From assembly GCA_017504405.1 (NCBI GenBank), contig JAFVRG010000005.1, positions 19,527 to 83,526 on the forward strand: a stretch of DNA of 64,000 nucleotides, in the 5' to 3' direction. Positions 7,541-14,523 of this stretch are shown here, piece after piece; the first letter of the stretch is position 1, and each line of letters starts with the position of its first letter. The notes below the pieces were generated by a model. That model searched no databases, was not told where the DNA came from, and worked only from the letters and a program-made list of their open reading frames with translations. The position numbers and the translations under genes were made by a program. The DNA comes from Clostridia bacterium. Its GTDB lineage: Bacteria; Bacillota; Clostridia; Oscillospirales; CAG-272.

Positions 7541-7966
7541 ATGAGTGTGAGAAAAAAGCTTGTGCTTTCATTTATCGGAATAAACGTAGCGCTCGTGCTG
7601 GCGGCGGTGCTGTTTTTTGTGCTTGACCGTAAAACAGACGGCGAGCTATTTGCCTGCTCGGTTCTCCAAAATCTGCATATCTACTGCCCCGGGTGCGGCT
7701 TTACAAGGGCGGTTAGGGCACTTCTGCGACTTGATATAATATCATCGCTCAGATACAACGCATCGGTTTTGGTTGCCGTCCTTGTGATTTTGTATTATGA
7801 ATGGCGGTTTTTCCTCTCTGCCTTGCGTGCCGACTTCGGCGTTTTCAGAAAATCCAAGGTATACCCCGCAATACTTTTGGCGGTATCAATTCTGGCTGTT
7901 TTTGCCGTCAGAAACGTCCTGCTTTTGGGCTTTGGAATAGATATGATTGGCGATTTGAAAAAATAA
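7541..7966 (+). CDS. DUF2752 membrane protein
   Basis: A 141-residue protein with an N-terminal membrane segment, the CPGCGFTRAVRALLRLD signature of DUF2752 (about residues 47-63), a following YNASVLVAVLVILYY helix and a C-terminal hydrophobic segment. The family is widespread and of unknown function. The CPGC motif suggests a metal or redox site at the membrane. GGAGGG precedes ATG 7541; the upstream in-frame start at 7475 lies ahead of the promoter. Confidence 0.82.
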   Translation: MSVRKKLVLSFIGINVALVLAAVLFFVLDRKTDGELFACSVLQNLHIYCPGCGFTRAVRALLRLDIISSLRYNASVLVAVLVILYYEWRFFLSALRADFGVFRKSKVYPAILLAVSILAVFAVRNVLLLGFGIDMIGDLKK

Positions 7967-7979
7967 TGGCGCAAAAGGC

Positions 7980-8008
7980 TTGACAATTTATATGTAATGA
8001 TTTATAAT
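7980..8008 (+). promoter_or_regulatory. Sigma-A promoter of ileS
   Basis: TTGACA (7980-7985), a 17-nt spacer and TATAAT (8003-8008): a full consensus match, immediately upstream of the T-box leader. Confidence 0.85.
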
Positions 8009-8010
8009 AT

Positions 8011-8246
8011 TTGCGTAAAAACTGTGACGAAGACAGTAGTTTGTGCGAAAAGCCTCAGCGAGTCGGGTACGGTGTGAGCCGACGGTCAGTACGTATAAAT
8101 GAATATCACTTCCGAGTTGCGCTCTCGAACCTCAGTAAAGAGCGACGCATTCCCTGCGTGAGTGGGAGGCATATGGCTGTATGCTAAATATCAGGTGGTT
8201 GCAAGATTTATTCTTGTCCTGTTTTTAGCAGGACAAGATTTTTTAT
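8011..8246 (+). promoter_or_regulatory. T-box riboswitch, isoleucine-specific
   Basis: A leader of about 240 nt before ileS. Stem I begins near 8015. A candidate specifier ATC (Ile), in the context GAATATCAC, is at 8105-8107. The T-box sequence reads AGGTGGTTGC (8193-8202), where many leaders have AGGGTGGTACCGCG. A perfect terminator stem follows (TCTTGTCCTG at 8212-8221 with CAGGACAAGA at 8229-8238), then six T residues. Uncharged tRNA-Ile should stabilise the competing antiterminator and let ileS be transcribed. Confidence 0.88.
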
Positions 8247-8260
8247 TTTCGGAGGTATTT

Positions 8261-11200
8261 ATGTACGAGAAGGTATCGAGCAGTCTTAATTTTGTTGAAA
8301 GAGAGAAGGCTGTTGAAAAGTTCTGGAAGGAGAACAAAATTTTTGAGAAGAGTGTAGACTCACGCAAAAACGGCGAGAATTACACCTTCTATGACGGCCC
8401 CCCTACTGCAAACGGAAAGCCGCACATAGGTCACGTTCTGACAAGAGTTATTAAGGATATGATTCCCCGCTACCGCACGATGAAGGGCTACAACGTAGAC
8501 CGTAAGGCAGGCTGGGACACCCACGGACTGCCCGTCGAGCTTGAGGTTGAGAAGCAGCTCGGCCTTGACGGCAAGGAACAGATTGAGGAGTACGGCCTTG
8601 ATCCGTTCATCGGCAAGTGCAAGGAGAGCGTGTGGAAATATAAGGGTATGTGGGAGGATTTTTCGTCCACAGTCGGCTTCTGGGCTGATATGGATAACCC
8701 CTACGTTACCTACCATAACGAGTTTATCGAGAGTGAATGGTGGGCGCTCAAAAAGATTTGGGACAAGGGACTGCTCTACAAGGGCTTCAAGATTGTTCCC
8801 TACTGCCCCCGTTGCGGTACTCCCCTGTCGAGCCATGAGGTTGCACAGGGCTACAAGACGGTAAAGGAACGCTCCGCAGTCGTAAGATTTAAGGTTATAG
8901 GTGAGGACGCATATTTCCTCGCATGGACAACTACCCCTTGGACACTCCCCTCTAACGTTGCGCTCTGCGTAAACCCCGAGGTTGAATATTCCAAGGTTAA
9001 GGCAGCTGACGGCTATACCTACTACATGGCGAGCGCACTTCTCGACACCGTGCTCGGCAGGCTCGCAACCGAGGATAGCCCCGCATACGAGGTTCTCTCT
9101 ACCTGCAAGGGCGCAGACCTTGAGGGTATGGCGTACGAGCCTCTCTTCGCCTGTGCAGGCGAGGCAGCGGCAAGACAGCGCAAGAAGGCGCATTTTGTCA
9201 CAGCCGACAGCTACGTAACCACAGGCGACGGTACGGGTATAGTTCATATAGCTCCCGCATTCGGTGAGGACGACTCCCGTGTGGGCAGAAAATACGATTT
9301 GCCCTTCGTTCAGTTTGTAGACGGCAAGGGTGATATGACAAAGGAAACTCCCTATGCAGGCGTTTTCGTGAAGAAGGCAGACCCTATGGTTCTTGTCGAC
9401 CTCGAAAAGGAGGGCAAGCTGTTTGATGCCCCCAACTTCGAGCACGATTACCCTCATTGCTGGAGATGCAACACACCCCTCATTTATTATGCACGTGATT
9501 CCTGGTTTATCAAGATGACCGACGTGCGTGAAAACCTGATAAAGAACAATAACACAGTTAACTGGATACCCGAAAATATAGGTAAGGGACGCTTCGGCGA
9601 TTGGCTCGAAAACGTTCAGGACTGGGGCATCAGCCGTAACCGTTATTGGGGTACCCCCCTTAATATCTGGGAATGTGAGTGCGGACACCGCCACTCTGTC
9701 GGCTCTATTGAGGAACTGAAGTCAATGTCGGACAACTGCCCCGAAAATATCGAGCTTCACCGCCCCTATATTGACGAGGTAACTATAAAATGCCCCGAGT
9801 GCGGAGCACAGATGAAGCGTGTGCCCGAGGTTATCGACTGCTGGTTCGATTCGGGCGCTATGCCGTTCGCACAGTGGCACTATCCCTTTGAAAATAAGGA
9901 GCTGTTTGAGTCGCACTTCCCCGCTGACTTCATTTCCGAGGGTGTTGACCAGACACGTGGCTGGTTCTACTCGCTTATGGCAATATCCACCCTCATTTTT
10001 GATAAAGCACCTTACAAGAGCGTTTTGGTTCTCGGCCACGTCCTTGATAAGGAAGGACAGAAGATGTCCAAGTCCAAGGGCAACGCCGTTGACCCGTTTG
10101 AGGCGCTCGACACCTACGGCGCAGACGCTATCCGTTGGTATTTCTGCTCGAACAGCGCCCCCTGGCTCCCCAACCGTTTCTATAAGGAAGCGGTAGTTGA
10201 GGGACAGCGTAAGTTTATGGGAACGCTCTGGAACACCTACGCATTCTTCGTGCTTTATGCAAATATAGACAATTTCAATCCTCTGGATTACACGGTTAAC
10301 CCCGACACCCTCTCTGTTATGGACAAGTGGCTCCTGTCAAGGCTCAATTCCACCGTCAAAGAGGTTGACGAGTGCCTTGCAGGCTTCAGAATACCCGAGG
10401 CAACCCGTGCGCTTGAATCCTTTGTTGACGAGTTAAGTAACTGGTACGTGCGTTGCAGCCGTGAGCGCTTCTGGGAGAAGGGTATGCCTACCGATAAGGT
10501 TAACGCATACTACACTCTCTACACCGCCCTTGTAACAATGGCGAAGATCTCTGCGCCCATCGTTCCCTTTATGAGCGAGGACATATACAGAAATCTCGTG
10601 CTCTCGAATTACAAGGATGCGCCGATAAGCGTTCATTTGTGCGACTTCCCCGCAGTTGATGAGGCTCTTATTGATAAGGAGCTTGAAGAAAGAATGGACG
10701 AGGTGCTCAAAATCGTTGTCCTCGGACGCTCCTGCCGTAACCTCGCATCTATTAAGAACCGTCAGCCCCTCGGCAATATGTACGTTAAGGCTGAAAACAC
10801 GCTTCCCGAATTTTTCTGCGATATAATCAAGGGCGAGCTTAATGTCAAAAACGTTGAGTTTGTCGATTCGCTTGAAAAGTTTGCGACCTATTCGTTCAAG
10901 CCGCAGCTGCGCACCGTAGGACCGAAATACGGAAAATTCCTCGGCGGTATCCGTGCCGCTCTCTCGTCGATTGACGGAAACAAGGCGATGAGCGAGCTTA
11001 ACGAAACCGAGAAGCTCACGCTCGATATTGACGGCAACGAAATAGCCCTCACCCGTGAGGATTTACTCATAGATATAGCAAAGGTTGACGGTTATGCAAC
11101 CGTTGAGGACAGAGGCATTGCTGTTGTCCTTGATACCAACCTCTCCGACGAGCTTTTGGAGGAGGGTTTTGTCCGTGAGATAATCAGCAAGGTGCAGACG

Positions 11201-11410
11201 ATGCGTAAGGACAGCGGCTTTGAGGTTATGGATAACATAACCCTCGCTGTCAGCGGAAACGAAAGGATTGCAGGCATCGTTAAAAAGAATGCAGAAGAAA
11301 TTTCCTCTGACGTTCTCGCCACCGAAATCGCATACGAAACCGTCCTTGAAAATGCAAAGGAGTGGGATATCAACGGCGAAAAGGTTGTTATATCCGTTAA
11401 GAAAAACTGA
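8261..11410 (+). CDS. ileS: Isoleucine--tRNA ligase
   Basis: A 1049-residue class I aminoacyl-tRNA synthetase. The catalytic motifs are visible: the HIGH-type motif in PHIGHVLTRVIKDMI and the KMSKS motif in EGQKMSKSKGN. The editing CP1 domain (WTTTPWTLPSN region) lies between, and the anticodon-binding and C-terminal regions follow. The long form with this architecture belongs to the eukaryote-like IleRS type, often associated with mupirocin resistance; I infer that subtype from length and do not claim it strongly. The start at 8261 follows GGAGG; the open frame from 8162 runs through the terminator hairpin and is not used. Charging level controls expression through the T-box. Confidence 0.96.
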   Translation: MYEKVSSSLNFVEREKAVEKFWKENKIFEKSVDSRKNGENYTFYDGPPTANGKPHIGHVLTRVIKDMIPRYRTMKGYNVDRKAGWDTHGLPVELEVEKQLGLDGKEQIEEYGLDPFIGKCKESVWKYKGMWEDFSSTVGFWADMDNPYVTYHNEFIESEWWALKKIWDKGLLYKGFKIVPYCPRCGTPLSSHEVAQGYKTVKERSAVVRFKVIGEDAYFLAWTTTPWTLPSNVALCVNPEVEYSKVKAADGYTYYMASALLDTVLGRLATEDSPAYEVLSTCKGADLEGMAYEPLFACAGEAAARQRKKAHFVTADSYVTTGDGTGIVHIAPAFGEDDSRVGRKYDLPFVQFVDGKGDMTKETPYAGVFVKKADPMVLVDLEKEGKLFDAPNFEHDYPHCWRCNTPLIYYARDSWFIKMTDVRENLIKNNNTVNWIPENIGKGRFGDWLENVQDWGISRNRYWGTPLNIWECECGHRHSVGSIEELKSMSDNCPENIELHRPYIDEVTIKCPECGAQMKRVPEVIDCWFDSGAMPFAQWHYPFENKELFESHFPADFISEGVDQTRGWFYSLMAISTLIFDKAPYKSVLVLGHVLDKEGQKMSKSKGNAVDPFEALDTYGADAIRWYFCSNSAPWLPNRFYKEAVVEGQRKFMGTLWNTYAFFVLYANIDNFNPLDYTVNPDTLSVMDKWLLSRLNSTVKEVDECLAGFRIPEATRALESFVDELSNWYVRCSRERFWEKGMPTDKVNAYYTLYTALVTMAKISAPIVPFMSEDIYRNLVLSNYKDAPISVHLCDFPAVDEALIDKELEERMDEVLKIVVLGRSCRNLASIKNRQPLGNMYVKAENTLPEFFCDIIKGELNVKNVEFVDSLEKFATYSFKPQLRTVGPKYGKFLGGIRAALSSIDGNKAMSELNETEKLTLDIDGNEIALTREDLLIDIAKVDGYATVEDRGIAVVLDTNLSDELLEEGFVREIISKVQTMRKDSGFEVMDNITLAVSGNERIAGIVKKNAEEISSDVLATEIAYETVLENAKEWDINGEKVVISVKKN

Positions 11411-11431
11411 TATAGGGCTTCGTATTTTGGG

Positions 11432-11513
11432 CATATCACGCCCTCACTTCCCTAGGAGTATTCTATACACCGTCGGGGCGTGATGACGCAATCTGCCTCA
11501 AAATCCGTGCGCC
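11432..11513. repeat. Composite dispersed repeat, second copy
   Basis: Homologous to 3871-3955: CATATCACGCCCTCACT, AGGAGTATTCTATACACC, CGTGATGACGCAATCTG, CTCAAAATCC. It lacks the degenerate internal duplicate present in the first copy. A GTGAGGTAC hairpin and a module copy follow in the same order. Confidence 0.7.
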
Positions 11514-11540
11514 CACATTAAACCTTTGCGTATAAAACCA

Positions 11541-11572
11541 AAAGTGAGGTACTTTTTCGTACCTCACTTTTT
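11541..11572. terminator. Bidirectional terminator between ileS and the small RHH gene
   Basis: AAAGTGAGGTAC pairs with GTACCTCACTTT around a 6-nt loop, with T-rich tails on both strands. Confidence 0.75.
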
Positions 11573-11574
11573 CT

Positions 11575-11608
11575 ATGAAAGCTTTTGCCAAGCTTTTTGG
11601 GAAAAGCG
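11575..11608 (-). repeat. 3'-UTR repeat module, copy D
   Basis: A diverged copy: CGCTTTTCCCAAAAAGC then TTGGCAAAAGCTTTCAT on the minus strand. It starts 8 nt after the stop of the small RHH gene, and the hairpin follows 4 nt later. Confidence 0.75.
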
Positions 11609-11616
11609 ACCTTTTC

Positions 11617-11787
11617 TCATTTTTTGTCTTGCTTATCCAGATGCAGAACAGCATATTCACAGCACTGAACTACAAGATTGTTAAGCGATATTCCTTGCTC
11701 TTGTGCTATGGTTTCGAGTTTTTCCAGCAGGTCAACAGGCATTCTGAACGTTTTATTTTTATGCTCCGATTTCTTTACTTTAAACAT
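11617..11787 (-). CDS. Small ribbon-helix-helix (Arc-like) DNA-binding protein
   Basis: A 56-residue protein. After a basic N-terminus, KTFRMPVDLLEKLETIAQEQ gives the beta-strand and first helix of a ribbon-helix-helix fold, and GISLNNLVVQCCEYAVLHL the turn and second helix; the strand residues T/R/M are the likely base contacts. The start at 11787 has GGAGTG upstream and a good promoter. The gene is divergent from the SLOG-like gene, so it may repress that gene and itself. The plus-strand open frame over the same bases (11575-11832) is an antisense shadow. Confidence 0.8.
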   Translation of the reverse strand: MFKVKKSEHKNKTFRMPVDLLEKLETIAQEQGISLNNLVVQCCEYAVLHLDKQDKK

Positions 11788-11797
11788 TTTACATCAC

Positions 11798-11887
11798 TCC
11801 CTACACCTATATTTTACACTATGTTTTCTTGAAAATATACACTCCATTTTTGCACTATAATATATAAGTGCAATTTACACTTGGCAA
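11798..11887 (-). promoter_or_regulatory. Promoter and candidate operator repeats of the RHH gene
   Basis: On the minus strand TTGCCA (11887-11882), 17 nt, TATATT (11864-11859). Just downstream lie two direct copies of a 21-bp sequence, one reading ATAGTGCAAAAA then TGGAGTGTA, the other ATAGTGTAAAAT then ATAGGTGTA, with 15 of 21 positions equal. Repeated half-sites are usual for ribbon-helix-helix autorepressors. Confidence 0.5.
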
Positions 11888-11940
11888 CGCTGATGCTTTT
11901 TGATAAGATGTTGGTAATCAAAAAGGTGAGGTTTGTGATT

Positions 11941-12393
11941 ATGATTGTTTCCTTTTGCGGTCATTCGAGTTTTTTCAATGGGGATTTGTACACACGAAAA
12001 GTGCTTGATATTTTTGAGCAGAAAATAGGCGACAGGCAGGTGGAATTTTATCTCGGTGAATATGGGGCTTTTGACAGATTTGCCCGTGTATGTGCCAAAG
12101 AGTACAAGAAAAAGCATCCGAGCGCAAGCCTTGTTTTTGTGATGCCTTATCTTTCGGGCTATTCAAAGGAGCGTATGGAATATATAAATCAGGATTTTGA
12201 CTTTACAATATATCCCGAAATTGAGAATGCAATTCCGAAATTTGCAATAACGTACAGAAACAGATGGATGATGGAGAGGGCAGACCTCGTTATTGCATAC
12301 GTGAATAGAAAATACGGCGGTGCATACGCCTCTTATAAGCACGCAAAGCGCAAGGGCAAGGAGATTATAAATCTTGCAGATTTCAACGAATAA
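11941..12393 (+). CDS. SLOG/YpsA-like Rossmann-fold protein
   Basis: A 150-residue protein. SFCGHSS at the N-terminus, GEYGAFDRFARVCAKEYKKK (about residues 38-57) and ERADLVIAYVNRKYGGAY near the C-terminus match the SLOG superfamily (YpsA/DprA-like nucleotide- or ligand-binding fold), including GAFD where the family has a G(G)A.G(F/A)D nucleotide-binding loop. Members are thought to bind or process nucleotide-derived ligands; the role here is unknown. ATG 11941 follows AAGGTGAG at suitable distance; an upstream in-frame TTG at 11881 lies in promoter sequence. A terminator follows. Confidence 0.75.
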   Translation: MIVSFCGHSSFFNGDLYTRKVLDIFEQKIGDRQVEFYLGEYGAFDRFARVCAKEYKKKHPSASLVFVMPYLSGYSKERMEYINQDFDFTIYPEIENAIPKFAITYRNRWMMERADLVIAYVNRKYGGAYASYKHAKRKGKEIINLADFNE

Positions 12394-12417
12394 AAGGCTG
12401 TTTGAGCAATTGAAAAC

Positions 12418-12446
12418 GGGACTCCAATACAGAGTCCCTTTTTTAT
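12418..12446. terminator. Intrinsic terminator after the SLOG-like gene
   Basis: GGGACTC and GAGTCCC around a 7-nt loop, followed by TTTTTTA. Module copy E lies on the other side of it. Confidence 0.85.
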
Positions 12447-12479
12447 GTGAAGTTTTTGCTAAGCTTTTTTCAAAAAGCG
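12445..12479 (-). repeat. 3'-UTR repeat module, copy E
   Basis: CGCTTTTTGAAAAAAGC then TTAGCAAAAACTTCAC on the minus strand. It lies between the gene remnant at 12516-12657 and the hairpin at 12438-12418, in the same order as the other copies. Confidence 0.75.
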
Positions 12480-12509
12480 TCCTTAATGCGTCCTTAATGC
12501 GTCCTTAAT
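12477..12509. repeat. Three perfect tandem copies of an 11-bp unit
   Basis: GCGTCCTTAAT is repeated three times head to tail and followed by a partial GCGCCTTTAT. Degenerate units of the same kind lie beside module copy A at about 423-450. Confidence 0.9.
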
Positions 12510-12515
12510 GCGCCT

Positions 12516-12657
12516 TTATTCCTTTTTCGCCTCGGCTATCAACATCTCAATTGCTTTGCTGACGGTCTGGCGGCGGACGAAGGCTCTGTCGCCGTCAAAA
12601 TGTAGCGGAAAGCCCGAAAATGGAACCCCCCAGTCATACTGGGGGGTTATTGGTTTT
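12516..12657 (-). pseudogene. Possible gene remnant, 3' end only
   Basis: A minus-strand open frame ending at TAA (12518-12516) encodes about 45 protein-like residues, including FDGDRAFVRRQTVSKAIEML and IAEAKKE. It has no start codon and is cut by a stop just inside the transketolase 3' end. The hairpin at 12624-12648 lies inside it. Its position directly before a module copy suggests it is the tail of a lost gene. I do not recognise the family. Confidence 0.3.
12624..12648 (-). terminator. GC-rich hairpin after the transketolase genes
   Basis: AACCCCCCAG pairs perfectly with CTGGGGGGTT around a 5-nt loop, 15 nt after the stop codon of the transketolase C-terminal subunit. The T run after it on the minus strand is weak (CCATTTTC). 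Confidence 0.65.
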
Positions 12658-12663
12658 ATGATG

Positions 12664-13605
12664 TTACTTCATTTTTATTGCAGAAAGAGCCTTGTCGGCG
12701 ATATTCTTCGCCGTCAGTCCGTAGGCCTCAAGAAGGGCGGGAACCGTTCCCGAGCGTCCGTAGGTGTCCTCAACACCGACACGCTTCATAGGTACAGGAC
12801 AGTTCTCTGTGAGCGCCTCAGCAACAGCCGAGCCAAGACCGCCTATAATGCTATGCTCCTCCGCCGTAACAATTGCGCCCGTTTCCTTTGCGCATTTGAT
12901 TACAAGCTCCGTGTCGAGCGGCTTAACTGTATGTATGTTAACCACACGTGCGGACACGCCCTGCTCAGCAAGAATATTGCGAGCCTCAAGTGCGAGGTGA
13001 ACGGTAAATCCCGATGCAATCAACGTAACGTCTGTGCCGTCTGCAAGAACTATGCCCTTACCGATTTCGAGCTGATAGCCCTCAATATCGGTAACACAGG
13101 GGACTGCGTATCTTCCAAAGCGCATATAAACAGGGCCGTCGTGCTTGATTGCCGCCTCAACTGCCATATACGCCTCGTTTGCATCGGCGGGGTTGAGTAT
13201 TACCATACCCGGGATTGTACGCATAAGCGCAATATCCTCGTTGCACTGGTGGGTAGCTCCGTCCTCTCCGACGGTTATACCTGCGTGAGTTGCTCCGATT
13301 TTAACGTTGAGGTGGGGGTAACCTACCGAATTTCTTACCTGCTCAAACGCTCTGCCTGCCGCAAACATTGCAAAGCTGGAAACAAAGGGGATTTTGCCCG
13401 TAGCGGCAATTCCTGCTGCAACGCTCATCATATTTCCCTCTGCAATTCCGCAGTCGAAAAATCTGTCGGGGAACTTCTTTTTGAACACACCTGTCTTGGT
13501 TGCCGCCGCAAGGTCGGCATCAAGAACAACAAAATCGTATTTTTCTCCGAGAGCGGCAAGAGCCTGTCCGTAGCCCTCTCTGGTAGCCATTTTTTCCTTA
13601 ATCAT
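12664..13605 (-). CDS. Transketolase, C-terminal subunit
   Basis: A 313-residue protein containing the pyrimidine-binding domain (DADLAAATKTG and GIAEGNMMSVAAGIA, with the conserved cofactor-activating Glu, about residues 29-64) and the C-terminal transketolase domain. With the N-terminal subunit encoded just upstream, it forms the split transketolase common in Clostridia. The two-carbon transfer yields erythrose-4-phosphate for the aro pathway and ribose-5-phosphate for histidine. The gap to the upstream gene is 12 nt, so this is a natural two-gene form and not a frameshift. Confidence 0.94.
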   Translation of the reverse strand: MIKEKMATREGYGQALAALGEKYDFVVLDADLAAATKTGVFKKKFPDRFFDCGIAEGNMMSVAAGIAATGKIPFVSSFAMFAAGRAFEQVRNSVGYPHLNVKIGATHAGITVGEDGATHQCNEDIALMRTIPGMVILNPADANEAYMAVEAAIKHDGPVYMRFGRYAVPCVTDIEGYQLEIGKGIVLADGTDVTLIASGFTVHLALEARNILAEQGVSARVVNIHTVKPLDTELVIKCAKETGAIVTAEEHSIIGGLGSAVAEALTENCPVPMKRVGVEDTYGRSGTVPALLEAYGLTAKNIADKALSAIKMK

Positions 13606-13617
13606 AACGCCGCCTCC

Positions 13618-14445
13618 TTATTTGTTTGCCGTGAGCTCGGCAATCGCTATCTTATACTGCTCTTCCTTGGGAGCCGCACCGTGCCACTCAACCTTATTTT
13701 CCATATAGGAAACACCCTTGCCCTTAACCGATTTTGCGATTATGGCAGTAGGCTTACCCTTACACTCACGGGCTGCCTTCAATGCACCCTCTATCTCATC
13801 AAAATTGTGGGCGTCTATCGTTATTACGTTAAATCCAAACGCCTCAAACTTCTTGTCGTGAGGTGTAGGATTCATAACGTCGTATATCGTTCCGTCAATT
13901 TGAAGTCCGTTTAAGTCAAGAATTACGACGAGGTTATCAAGCTTGTAGTGAGATGCGAACATTGCCGCCTCCCATACCTGTCCCTCCTCGCTCTCTCCGT
14001 CACCGATAATCGTATAAACACGGAAGTCCTCGCCCGAAATTTTAGCCGAAAGTGCCATTCCACACGCGCTGGAAATACCGAGTCCGAGCGAGCCTGACGA
14101 CATATCAACACCGGGGGTATGCTTCATATCGGGGTGACCCTGAAGGTAACTGTCTATTTTACGCAGAGTTTTGAGGTCCTCTTTGGGAATGAAGCCCCTC
14201 TCGGCGAGAGTTGCGTACAGCGCAGGTGCCGTATGACCCTTCGAGAGAACGAATCTGTCTCTTTTCTCCCATTTGGGGTTTTGGGGGTCCACCCTCATTT
14301 CCTCAAAATACAAGTACGTCATAATATCGGCAATAGAAAGAGAGCCTCCCGGATGACCGCAACCTGCGGAATATACGCTCTCGATAATGCCGATACGGAT
14401 ATCGTTTGCAATTTTTTCAAGCATCTGTCGCTTAGACTGTTCCAT
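13618..14445 (-). CDS. Transketolase, N-terminal subunit
   Basis: A 275-residue thiamine-diphosphate-binding subunit. GCGHPGGSLSIADIM near the N-terminus and GDGESEEGQVWEAAMFASHY (about residues 148-167) followed by LDLNGLQIDG form the thiamine-diphosphate/Mg motif (GDG...N). The gene is first in the two-gene operon, with GGAGG before ATG and its own promoter. Confidence 0.94.
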   Translation of the reverse strand: MEQSKRQMLEKIANDIRIGIIESVYSAGCGHPGGSLSIADIMTYLYFEEMRVDPQNPKWEKRDRFVLSKGHTAPALYATLAERGFIPKEDLKTLRKIDSYLQGHPDMKHTPGVDMSSGSLGLGISSACGMALSAKISGEDFRVYTIIGDGESEEGQVWEAAMFASHYKLDNLVVILDLNGLQIDGTIYDVMNPTPHDKKFEAFGFNVITIDAHNFDEIEGALKAARECKGKPTAIIAKSVKGKGVSYMENKVEWHGAAPKEEQYKIAIAELTANK

Positions 14446-14488
14446 AATTCCTCCGTTTTTGCAAAAAAGTCGTATTTATTACAATAAA

Positions 14489-14517
14489 ATTTTACTATAA
14501 AATTATATAAAAGTCAA
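14489..14517 (-). promoter_or_regulatory. Promoter of the transketolase operon
   Basis: On the minus strand TTGACT (14517-14512), 17 nt, TAAAAT (14494-14489). Confidence 0.65.
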
Positions 14518-14523
14518 GGAAAA

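Noticed and set aside
8360..9694. 444-residue open frame on the minus strand
   Set aside because: Antisense shadow of ileS, which has all family motifs; the frame has no ribosome-binding site or recognisable family and many cysteines typical of reverse-frame reading.
11575..11832. 85-residue plus-strand frame
   Set aside because: Begins in repeat module D and is antisense to the small ribbon-helix-helix gene, which has promoter, ribosome-binding site and fold.
12508..13914. 468-residue open frame on the plus strand
   Set aside because: Antisense to the two transketolase genes and crosses the hairpin; no protein-like motifs.
12664..14445. Frameshifted single transketolase gene
   Set aside because: The two frames are separated by a spacer with its own ribosome-binding site, each begins with a family-typical start, and the split form is normal in Clostridia.
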